Shown: one piece after another, positions 1 through 10,400 of the stretch
Position numbering within the stretch: the first letter of the stretch is position 1
Layout: each line of letters opens with the position of its first letter
Assembly: GCA_001953115.1 (NCBI GenBank)
Contig: LSSL01000366.1
Location: 1 to 13,800, forward strand
Direction of reading: 5' to 3'
Source: Smittium mucronatum
Taxonomy: Eukaryota > Kickxellomycota > Harpellomycetes > Harpellales > Legeriomycetaceae
DNA: 13,800 nucleotides
Translations under genes and position numbers: made by a program
The notes under the pieces: model-generated
What the model saw: only the letters and a program-made list of their open reading frames with translations
Databases searched by the model: none
What the model was told of the DNA's origin: nothing

Positions 1-80
1 TTCATATCTTTTTAGCATAGTTTTTAATGACGTTATCTTACAATAAAATTACGTGATACAAAAATAAAATAAAAATAAAG
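1..80 (+). mobile_element. 3' end of a LINE-like (non-LTR) retroelement, copy 1
   Basis: Positions 1-58 match the reverse complement of 13391-13448 without gaps (52 of 58 identical), and the core 21-49 matches 12989-13017 at 26 of 29. The copy contains AATAAA at 42-47 and is followed at about 60-79 by an A-rich run with scattered T and a final G. That order (polyadenylation signal, about a dozen bases, A-rich tail) is what a retrotransposed transcript leaves at its 3' end, so the element should lie on the + strand with its body to the left, outside the window. No coding sequence is visible here. The repeat is seen directly; the LINE assignment is inference, supported by the decayed LINE-like frame upstream of the related copy at 12984-13040. 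Confidence 0.55.
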
Positions 81-3000
81 GCAGTATAATTTTGATAAAC
101 CAATTAAAACAATATTAAAATTTCTACCATTTTGACGCCATATTTAATTTGAATTGTGATTTTAAGAAAAGTGGACATTTACCATAAATGATTAGTTGAT
201 TTCGCACTTTTCAAAAGTTAGCGTTAAAAATTTAAAGAATATATAAAAAAACATTCCAGGTTGAGAGATAATTAAATAATAATGCTAATTATCGAAAAAA
301 ATCATCTTTTTGACCTAACACCAAATAAAATCAGAAAATAGAGAGAAAGAGGTTCAATCGATACTATAAACTGTATCACAAAGATAAAAAACAATATAAA
401 AATAATTTTAGTCTATGATCCTACAACATTATATAAAAAATATTTTCTATCCAGTATCATTATTTCAGAATTATTTTTTCATATACTTGAAGGGATTATC
501 TCACAGATTAAATACATGAAATTTAGCTATTCGAACCTTTCGTCAGTTTGTGAAAGTAAGTGTAATTTATAGTAGAAAAATTCCTTATAAATAAATTAAA
601 TAGCTATTTCAGCGAAATATAATTAAATTTTCTTTGAAAATTAATCCCTCATAGAAATAAAAATACTAGAAGAATTTCAATTATAGTATTTCAAGGTTTT
701 GACCTTTAGATAGAGACAAAGTGCAACTCGTTTCGCATTAATAGCTTAGTTCAATAGATATAAAAATAATAAAACAACCGATTATTTTGTCCAATCAATT
801 CCTTTTATTTTTTTAAACAAAAAGCTATTGCCCAAATTTATAACCCCATAAATTTATTTGTCTAGTTTTGATATTTTTTTGAATTTTTACCAGTGTTTCA
901 GTTTAATCTTGTTTTATAATTAGATCTTATTCAGACGAATCCCATAAAAATGCTCATTATCTTTTCACCCTCAGTTACTCAGGTTGATAAATTAATTAAC
1001 TTGAACAAAATAGGATTATTTCCCTTAAATTTTACAAATCCTCGTTCACTAGGGTTCCAATTTTATATTTATATAAAATGGTATACATAAATTTAATCTT
1101 TAAATTTAATTTATAAGAGGGAGAAGAGGTGATGTAATCTAGAGCAATGAGTTAAAAAAAGATATGGCCAGAAAGGGCTAGGAAGTAGGAAAGGAGAAGA
1201 GCAAATGCGCTTCAATATTTAATTTATAAAAAGAGTTTCAAATTCAAAAATGAAATAGGGCTTATATCAGAAAAGCTTTAAAGGGTTATAAAGGGGCTTA
1301 TTTTTTTTGTTATTGTGGAGATGCATTACAAGGCAGTGGAAACAAAAGACAAAAGAAGAAAAGAAACAAGAGTGAAAAAGTCATCAGAAATGAATTTTAT
1401 AATAAATAAAATCAGTATTTCTACAAAATTATAGGATGCATACTCGTTGGAATAGGCTAAAGCCTGTCAACAGAAAGTCACCTTCTGGAATTACTTAATA
1501 TAGGTATTGGGACTAAAGTTATATGTAGTCATGGATTAAGCTAGCTTCCAGATGGCAAAAGTTCTTTGAAACTACTTGTGGTTTTGTTAGGGCTTAATTT
1601 TAAAAGGATGAGGTAGAATTAATACTGATATGTACCATTTTTAAAATTAAAACTAATATATTATCCACTTTAAATGCAGGGATCCTATCTGATGCTGAAC
1701 TATCACCTTCCGGATCAAAAAATGTAATGGGTTATTATTTGGGAAATTTAGCATTATAATTTGTTGACTCAAAAAAAATATCCAAATTATTAGTACTAAT
1801 TTTTAATAAAACAATTCTATAGACAGAAGAATGGTGGTAATTATTGAGTCGCTGGTCCTGAAAGAGTAGTTATAAATAACATCTATTAGATTGAAGTTAA
1901 AACATAGACGTGTTTCAGCTTGGTTGGTATTCAGCCAATGATATATGCACTATTTACACACTTGTGTTTATTGGTTACAATATGCCTTTGTTTATGCTCT
2001 TTGTGATTTTAGTTTTTATCTTCTTGCAAGACAAAATTACAAGAATCTGGGCTCTTTTTTCAATATATATTCTAATAATAAAGATTGATCACTTATAGCA
2101 TATTTTAGTTATATAGTGTTATTTGGCTATATTTCGAAGGATAAACCACTAGACAAGAGTCAACGTTGTTTTTAGAATTTATAACACCGGTTAGGAATAA
2201 AAAGGCCGAGCAATTCAAATAGCCTCGTTTGAATCTTTTTTATTTTTTTGCACAAGTTCAACTGGTGGGTTTTTTGCAATACAAAATTCAACTGTATTTA
2301 ATTTATAGTGGTTTTTAGGTGAAGCATACTTAATTTATATCTATGTAATTGGATGTACATGGTGTATATAAATTCCAAACATATCAAGATAGAAAAATAC
2401 ACAAATACATAAGCTTTCAATATTTGGCCAATAGAAAAATTCTTTCTAGGTTTCAATATGGTATTATTAATAAATCCAATTAACTTCTTTTGATAATATT
2501 TCCCAATTTGGAAGTTGGTAAAATTTTAATAGAAAAATGATTGCTTTCAATAAAAATCATCCATAATGAGGATGACCTTGGGGGGGAGGAGGCATTTTTT
2601 TCCGACGTTTTCATAAGCATTTTATTGGTTTGTGAGATACTGAGAAGGTGTATTATACGTGTTCCAATAGACCATGTACCTATATTACTATTATCTTGTT
2701 TCCAGAATTAGATTATTTCTACTCGTAATTTAATAAAATCAAGTAACAAAGAAAAAATATAGACCTAATACAAGCGTTCGTATCCAAAAAGTAACAAATA
2801 TTATTGGAGGTAGATAGCTTTAGTGTCTCTGGATGAGGTAGCTTGGCAAATCAAGGAGTCTATTGTCATTTGGAGATTGTTCTAATATATGGGAGATTCT
2901 TTCGAAGGCCAGACTTTTTTTTCTATGCAGACTATTGGCTATACTTGAATTTATTTAAAACCCTTCCAATAAAAATAGAAAAATATGACGGCTCTAATAA

Positions 3001-5022
3001 ATTACAATACTTTAACAGTAGAAAACCAGCCTCTAAAATTCATATTTTGAACTGCCAAAGTAATTAGTATCGAATTTTAGCGCAATTTTTCCAAATTAGG
3101 AAAATAGTAAAAATTTAGTAGGAGAGTGTCCGTCTCAATGAGAATCTCCCATATGTAACATTAGTTTTTGTAAAATTTTTAGTGCAATTTTTTTAAGATC
3201 CCTTTTTTTGAAAAAAAAAAACTCGTTTACGATAAAATAACATTAGAAAAAAAAGCAAATACCATCAATCAACCTCATGGATTTATTTAATAAAAATATA
3301 GAAAAAATTTATACAGGATTTTATTATCTTCTATTTTTTATTATCCAATAAAATCGCGTTAATTAATATAACCTGTTTCTTAATAGTTGCAATTTTGTTG
3401 TTATTTAGTGAGAGAAGGAATAGCGAGACAAAACTTTGGTTTGGTTGTCCATCTATCAACTTTAAACCATAATATTTTTTTTTTACTGCAAATCCATGAA
3501 TATTGATATCTACACACCAAAACCCAGTCTTCAATATGACTCTTTAACTACCAAATCGTTTTATATGCTTTGATTTCGTAAAATCAAAGCGTTTATTTGG
3601 CAATTAAATTAAAGTAATTAATGAAATATAAATTTATCACATTTAAGTAGAATTAGAACAGGTGTTGGACACTAATGAAGGCACAGTTATTCCACTTCAT
3701 TTTTAAAAATTTATATGGAAATGGCGTGATAAGTTTGAAAAATTTAAAGTAGAAATGATTTACTTTTTTGATCATTTTTTTAATGTTTAGTTTGCTTGAA
3801 ACCTTTCATTAATTTATGCCATTTCCATTATCGCGTGCTGGTCTTCTGCATTTCACATTTCCCATTATCCATTCCACATAAGCCCTATTGAACACAATCA
3901 TTTAAAAATCTGGATTTTTGGCAAGGAATTTCAGCTTTTTTTACTTTTCGGCAAATATTACTTGATTTATGAGGCAGCTTTTCTTTTTGGGTTCTGATAG
4001 CAGCAGAATTTAAAACCCTTTTCACTTTATTCGAATATCAATGAAGTTATATTGATTCAATAAAAAACACATTATTATTCACTATTCCAACTGAATAAGA
4101 AACTCTTTTTCTAAAATTATGGGATCATTTTTTGATAAAATATATGGTATTTTCATAGTTATGAAAGTCATGTTTTATGCAAGTTTCCAATGTGTATTAA
4201 GATTCTCCATCAAATTCGACTAATCCATCTGGTCAAGAAACAATATAGCTTTTTTATAGAGATAGATATTTTTTAAAACTATAGAATTTTTTTATATCAA
4301 TAAAATTTTATTAGTTATTACGCCTCAAAAGGTATAATATACAATCCTGTCAAGTTTTTCCGGTTTAATCTTTGCTTATTTCCTGTTCAATGCTTGTAAA
4401 GAACCAAGATTTAGAATTAGACTTTTTTTATTATAATATATCCAATATGTTACATATTTTGCACTAAATGACTTTTTGCTTAGAAATTATAGAAATTTCA
4501 ATTATTCCAAATTTAGAATTTAAATATTATAAATATAAAATATAATCCACAATCGTATTTCATATGAAAATAGCTCGTAAAAGTGATATCCATGGACTTG
4601 AAGTTGGGCTCGTATTATAGTGGCCATATTCTTTGAATTGGGTGCCTTCAGCTCTTACTTATTCCCACACTTTTACTATATCTAGACACTGACGTTATAA
4701 AAGAATGTTACACAACATAAAATAGACATGAATAGCTTTGATCTAAAATAAAATGCAGAACACAATTGATGTTCTAAATTTAGATTAAGGGTGATAGCTA
4801 AATTTAATTCGATGTTTTGGATTCTTTTGAAAAATCGACATGCGTTTGCGTTGTACCAAATTACTTTTTTGCAAAAAAATAAATTAAAGAGTTTATGTTT
4901 CTAGAATTAAAGTTATTATTAATTGTAAGGATTGATTTCTGCAAAAAATATCACATTTGAAGTAAGGGGGAATGAAATATTTCAAAGTCGGCAATATACA
5001 AATGTCAAGGAATCAAAACGGG
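81..5022. other. Gene-free A+T-rich intergenic region
   Basis: No gene is supportable on either strand. The longest open stretches (for example 1910-2098 and 2843-3067 on +, 3331-3534 on -) are 60-75 codons, a length expected by chance at this base composition. None shows a recognisable domain or convincing flanking splice sites. The stretch 1130-1600 is purine-rich and somewhat richer in G, but stops interrupt every frame. Visible small structures are a perfect hairpin at 3567-3590, an A run at 3211-3221 and a G run at 2580-2586. A stretch at 3341-3360 faintly resembles the retroelement 3' ends described elsewhere (a TTATC block, CAATAAAAT, then CGT). It could hold decayed transposon sequence or a non-coding RNA gene that I cannot recognise. 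Confidence 0.6.
3567..3590. repeat. Perfect short hairpin (10-bp stem, 4-base loop)
   Basis: GCTTTGATTT at 3567-3576 is followed by the loop CGTA and its exact complement AAATCAAAGC at 3581-3590. In RNA the stem could extend by a U-G and an A-U pair on the outside. No gene adjoins it, so a terminator-like role is not supported. One perfect 10-bp stem in almost 14 kb of A+T-rich DNA is not far from chance expectation. Confidence 0.4.
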
Positions 5023-5314
5023 ACTAGTCGCAACCTTATTTTTTCATTTTTCGCTTTTCATTAAATTTAATTTAATTTACTATCACAAAACTTTATTGGT
5101 AGATTCTAATTTAACCTCCATTTGCTAAGCTCCGATAATAAATTACATTAACTTAATAACCAATTGGAGAGCTTATTAATGCAATTTATTGCCTTTTTAT
5201 TTCGAATAGAGCTTGGTGTGGAAAGTAACTATTCATTTTCTTAAAATTATTACCAATAAAATATAATAATAATAAAAAAAAAACTAAGGGATTACGAGCA
5301 ATATTTTACTAGTC
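5023..5314. mobile_element. Imperfect palindromic (foldback) element with retroelement-like ends
   Basis: Three blocks occur in the same order in two inverted arms. TTTATTGGTA at 5092-5101 pairs with TACCAATAAA at 5251-5260. AAGCTC at 5127-5132 pairs with GAGCTT at 5209-5214. AATAAATTACATTAA at 5137-5151 pairs with 5176-5190, 14 of 15. The inner arms are centred on the palindrome CCAATTGG (5160-5167). The right arm carries about 25 extra bases between the outer and inner blocks. Outside the arms the left side is T-rich (5041-5080) and the right side A-rich (5261-5283), so each outer end reads outward as AATAAA followed by an A-rich tail. ACTAGTC at 5023-5029 and again at 5308-5314 could be a 7-bp target-site duplication. 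It may be two truncated elements inserted head to head or a foldback/MITE. No coding capacity is seen. Confidence 0.45.
5081..5103 (-). repeat. Diverged copy of the retroelement 3'-end core
   Basis: Compared with the copy that starts at 13391, this stretch matches at about 18 of 23 positions: TATCAC, two differing bases, AA, then TTTATTG and AGA. On the - strand it reads CAATAAAG, then GTGATAG, then an A/T run rich in A (5080 down to about 5041), so the polyadenylation-like signal, spacing and tail are retained. It forms the left outer end of the palindromic element here. The match is short, so common origin with the other copies is probable rather than certain. Confidence 0.35.
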
Positions 5315-7261
5315 AAAAAGTAAGAAAGATTCATGGGAAATAAATTCGAATAATAATCCTCTAACATTCTCATGTATGGTAGCTGGAATAATTCGTTGAT
5401 TATTGGACAATAATTGATTGGAAGAGAAGAATAATTAGTTATACGTTATGAAATTTGTAGTGATTGTGGAATGTTAAAACTATAAAAATTTCCTTGATGA
5501 TAACATAATATCGATCGATGCAGTTATATTGGGTTAAGGTTTAGATCTGAAGCACGCATTTTAATGCAGCACTTTCCCTACCAAATTAATATTTATGAAT
5601 CCTGAAAAAATTGGAGATGCCCAATTTAATGAAAATATAGGAATTCACTCAAACTGGTTTATTTTATTGAAAAATAGACGAATTTATAAATCTGTATTCA
5701 TATAATGGCCAAATAATATAAATGGCAGCTAATATCCGGAAATAATAGGATTTTATTATATTGAAAAATATTATTGGATACTTGTATACTACTATCCATT
5801 TCGGATTTGAGAAATTATACCTCCTATTCGCTTATCTTATACAATCTCTATATGATATTAACTAATAACGACTCAACTATAAAGGAGATTTATAAATTAA
5901 ATCATTTTGACTATCTGAATAATAGGTGCCAGTTTTGTGTTGCCAACCCTGAATAGGATAAAATAAGGTACGAAATTCCAAATTTATTTTCACACCCCCT
6001 TTTTTCTTTATTCATTTTAAAGTTTTATTGGTAATTTTTTTATCCGACTTTTTAGTTACCAACCACAATATTCTCAAAAACAGTCTTATATTTTACATGT
6101 GTAAAAATAATAATATTTCTCAAAGTTTGTTTGATGGTAATGCGTGCAATAATCCAAAAAGAATCATATTACAAATGAAAAAAAAAAAAGAAAGCGTTTA
6201 GCGTGTTTTTCACTCTTAAATATCAGACTGAACTGAGTTGGGTATTAAGGATCGTTATTTTTTTAACGTAAAGATAAAAGCCTTTGTGATCTGTTTGAAA
6301 AAAAACCAGTACATTTTGGAATACCATACACAGTAAATATTTAGTTCAAACTAGCTTATTATTCCATCATAAAAAGAAAATTGATTTAGCATTTTTGGTT
6401 AAAGTGTAGGTTCTTATCCTTTTTGTTATATATATATTGGCATATCTTAATTTTTCTTTAAAGATCTGCCCTTTGAAAATTCTATAAGGAGTTGAGATGA
6501 ATGAATGAAGGGGTTAGGTGGGTTTCTAATGTCATGGATTCTAATTTTAGATTATTTCTTAGAGTATAAAATGTAAAAATACGCTCAAATGGATCAAAAA
6601 AAATTCTATAGATTGAGACAGGTCACCATCTCATCAGAATCTGGCAGTGGAGGGAATAGTTGTAATTAAATGAACTCAGAAAATGCTTTTTACATGCTGC
6701 ATGCTAAAAAATGTTTAACTTTTATGTGCTACGTTCACGTAATTCTTATATAATACTGATTTATAATATTCACATCACTAATAGGATTATTGTAAATAAA
6801 CCGACAGCATCCTTTTTTATGCCACTGTACTTCAAAACTGATGATATTTTTCCAATATGGGTTTGGTTTATTTTGTAATCAAGGTATACAATGATCCACC
6901 AAAATACGAAAAGTGATTGGTTATCTAAATTAATTGGTAAAAATTGACACACCACCCCAAATAAGTAGGATTGTGGACTATTAGTTGTATCATTGCCCAT
7001 AATAGGGGTTGCCAAATCTTATTATGTAATATTAAAGATGGTGTAGCTATTTGACATGGGGAGGAGGTATCAAAATATTTCCGGAAATAAATCGTAGGTT
7101 TAAATCAAGAAAATGACACTGAATATTAAGGCAAATGAACATCTTGTCTTCCTCTGGAAGGCAGATTTGCAAATCGTAATTTCTATGGGTTATACTATTT
7201 ATGTCTAAATTGAACTGATTAAGTATATCACCCATTAGTTAACATTTCTTATACCACTTAT
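5315..7261. other. Gene-free A+T-rich intergenic region
   Basis: I find no supportable gene, RNA gene or long repeat. Open stretches at 5774-5956 (+), 6770-7015 (-) and 7047-7235 (-) are 60-81 codons with no recognisable domain. An A run of 12 lies at 6178-6189. TTTTATTGGTAAT at 6023-6035 is the exact reverse complement of 5249-5261 in the palindromic element, and on the - strand it is followed by an A-rich stretch, so another decayed retroelement 3' end may lie near 6000-6035. The 300-400 bases before the gene presumably contain its upstream regulatory region. Confidence 0.5.
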
Positions 7262-7456
7262 CTCTTAATGATCTTTTCCAAAGCTTGCTATCCTTTTCTC
7301 AAATCCTTGTAGTAGTAGCTTAATTTCTAATTTTTTTTATGTAGCCTTTGTTCTTTTTTTGTAAAAAGTAAAATTGTCCCTTCACTTCATACTTTCTAAC
7401 TCGTCAGGAGATAGTTAGTAAATTTTCCAATCAAGATCTTATAGAACGAGAACGAT
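7262..7456 (+). promoter_or_regulatory. Pyrimidine-rich upstream region and probable 5' UTR of the LRR gene
   Basis: This stretch is markedly C+T-rich on the + strand (7270-7400), as core promoter and transcript-start regions of many fungal genes are. No TATA box stands out at a fixed distance. CTAAC at 7396-7400 followed by TCGTCAG (AG at 7406-7407) looks like a branch point and 3' splice site, so an intron in the 5' UTR is possible, but no convincing donor is visible. An in-frame TAG at 7442-7444 lies 12 bases before the ATG, so the unspliced reading frame cannot start further upstream. Confidence 0.35.
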
Positions 7457-10400
7457 ATGTCTAGAGATTTCCGGAATCATACTCCTCCAAAAAACAAGTT
7501 CCGCGTGTTGAAGAACAAATTACAAGCCCTCAAGCCTCTAAAAGCACAGCAAGCTAAAACATGGATGATAGAAGTGGACGTTCCCCTATCTCCCAGGTAC
7601 GAATTCATCGAGAAATCAGATGTGCCTCTCAGCGATTTCCATATATTTGATCAGACAGGGATGTACAATAATCGCTTTAAATCTCAATTCCCTATTTTTA
7701 AAGTACCTAAAAGCGAGTTTGTTAACCATAAAAACCATAAACATGATTTGGATTCTAAAAAATTAAAAGCCCAAAACAATTCTGTAATTTCTCTACAAAA
7801 TGATACCAATACTGAAAATTACTTACCTTCCACAAAGTCTACTTTGCAGGTCTCATCGCAAAATCAAGAAAAGTATAATAATATCTATTTTGACTATAAT
7901 ACTAGACCCTCTTCAAAGGGTGAAAATTATCACAATTCCCAAATATTCTCAAACAAAGAATCAAGCAAAAACTATTCTTCGATAACTGACGCAACTGAAT
8001 CAAATATAACAACCCCTTCCACAAATTACAAAAACAATAAAAGTGAACCTTCATTCCCCTCTCATATCCATTACAATGGCTCCTACCCAGAGCTCGATTT
8101 TGAATTGTTTTCAAACCTTCCACAAAAATATAATTCAAATGTTAAAATAAACCAAAATATCTCTCAGTCTCAAAGTGATCTTGTTGGATCTATTGGACCT
8201 GTACCTATCGAACTCCCCCCTAAAAAGGTGAAAAATAAAAAATTCCTAAATTTTTTTAAAGACCAAGTCACTGACAAGAATCTGGATTCTTATTATCCAG
8301 AGAATTATGAGCTAATAACTGAAGAAGACTACTCATCATCGGTACCTAGATATTTTTCAAAGAAAATCATAGATAACCTTGGTTTTATGGTCCCATCATG
8401 TACTGAAATAGATCAGTTAGGCATAAATAGAGAAACAGTTTTTGATGAATCCCATTATCTGAATAATGCAGAAAATTTTTCTTCTAATATTAATTTAAAT
8501 TCAATTCCAAACCCGGCCAAGGATTCTGATTTCAAAAACATTGAGGAATCTACATATTACTCTAGCAGAAAAAGTAGCCAGCGTTTTGATATTTCGAATA
8601 TTTCTTTGTCAAATACTTCACCTAAAATCTTACCAAGAAAAAGAACTATTTCTTACTCAAGTAACAACCTGAGAGATCTAGATAAACCTATTGAAGATTC
8701 CAATTTTTTAGATAATACTCAACCAAATAACTCTCTATCTCCGTATAAAGCGGTTATACATAAAGTTAAATCTTCTAATAGAAGGAAGAGAGTGATATAC
8801 GGTAAATTATGCGAAGGTTTACAGAGTTTAAACTCCGAAAAAAAGCCAACAGAGCCTCTCTTTTCTTCAATTCTCAAAGATAATAATAAAAATTCTACTT
8901 TTCTATCTTTATCCGATATAAACCCCGGTTTTCTCATTGAAGATAATCATGAAATAGGTAGCCGCATCAACTATGACTTAAGTAGCCTTATTAATCACGA
9001 CTTACAAAGTCCAATCAATCCATTCTCAGAAGATTCCCCTATTATTGGGTTTAGCTCAGAAATATTCATGGAAAGTAAAAATAAGGTTTCAAATTTTAGT
9101 GGAGGTAAAGAAATGAACCCATTAAATATTAGTTTGAAAGAAATAAGTCATCCATCTGCACCATTAAAAAACTCCAAACCAAGTCACATTTCCAAGTCTC
9201 CACATTTTAGCCCTATAGATTCCAAATTTAAAAAAATCTCAGACTGCGAGTTTTTTTTAAGAAACAGTCACCCTGGAAAAAATAAAAATTTTAAAAATTT
9301 AAGCGCCAAAAAAAGCATAATCCGCAGAATGGACAAATACACTATTGATATTCCCACCACTACAGAAATATTTTCTCCAAACGAATCAAACACAAACTCT
9401 TTAAGAAGTTATTATGACCGTTTAGGCGTTTCCGATTTGCTAAAGATGTTTCCTACCGAAATCCCAACTAAAAGATTTCTTAGTTCCTCTAAAAATCCTG
9501 ATCTGAAATATTTAATCAGTTCTACTGCAAGTGCTAAAAATAATATCTGCCTTCAAAAAAACAAGAACAATCTAACCAAACCTTCTGTAAATATACTCAA
9601 TAAGTCAAACATTATTGGCAAGGATAGGCACCAAGATAATTACCCAGGTGATATGTTCTTAGAAGCCTCTAATTCCTCTCCAGGACCTTTTTTCAATGAA
9701 AACGATTCATATAGCCCCCCTGTGCTAGCAAATGGTGAATTTTTATGGTACACCAGTATGGATAACAGCTATAGAGATGAAATAAATAGAAACTTGGACG
9801 CTGTACTAAATATAGGAATTTCAGGACTCCAATCTCATCATACCTCCTTGAAATCTCTTGATTTGTTGGATTACAAGAACAAATCGGGATTAGCTCTAAA
9901 AGATCCTGAAAAGTATTACAATAGGATTTCACTTGAATCTTCAAAATCTCTAAATAGCGAATCTTCCAAATCGGATCAATCCAATACTTCTGATATAAAT
10001 AGCAAAAGAAAGAGCAAGACTGTATCCGAAATTTCTGATCCGAAATTCATCTCAAAGCATACCAATTCATCGAAAAGTATTCCCTCTTTTTTTAAAGATA
10101 GACACATCCACTTGGATGATCTCGAACAATCCGAAAATTCTAAAGAAGGATTCAAAATTGCAGATTTTGAAAGGTTTGATCTTTTTGATTATCAGAAGGA
10201 ATCTGTAAACTTTCCTTCGCCCAAAATGGATTCCGCACCTATTTTAATACATGGCGACAAATCTCATAATATTCCTAGGAAACCTGCATTAAACATGAAA
10301 ATTTCAAATATCCCCACTTTGATTATGCCTAACCATCCTTACGTTCAAGCTGAAAATAAATATTTTAATGGGGATTTTAAAGGTATACTATTGGATGCCA

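Noticed and set aside
351..361. GGTTCAATCG resembling a tRNA B box (also near 13537)
   Set aside because: No A box at the right distance and no cloverleaf can be drawn around either site.
1604..1756. 51-codon stop-free stretch with an acceptor-like TGCAG inside it
   Set aside because: Many stop-free runs of this length are expected by chance, there is no early ATG, and the neighbouring sequence in the same frame is full of stops.
1910..2098. Hydrophobic 62-codon open stretch, preceded by a TTTCAG acceptor-like sequence
   Set aside because: The length is within chance expectation at this base composition. No matching donor, partner exon or recognisable family was found.
2843..3067. 74-codon open frame on +
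   Set aside because: No domain, no coding bias that I can see, and a length expected by chance.
3715..3823. Inverted pair TGGAAATGGC and GCCATTTCCA
   Set aside because: A 10-bp match over about 100 bp is expected several times in a window of this composition, and the flanks do not extend it.
4299..4312. Perfect palindrome AATAAAATTTTATT
   Set aside because: Such A/T palindromes are expected by chance here, and there is no adjacent gene.
6770..7015. 81-codon open frame on -
   Set aside because: No recognisable motif and no supporting neighbours. Its composition matches the surrounding intergenic DNA.
7902..8138. Open frames on the other frames and strand inside the LRR gene (also at 7800, 8719, 9693, 11104 and 11533)
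   Set aside because: They are shadows of the 1471-codon gene in a low-complexity region.
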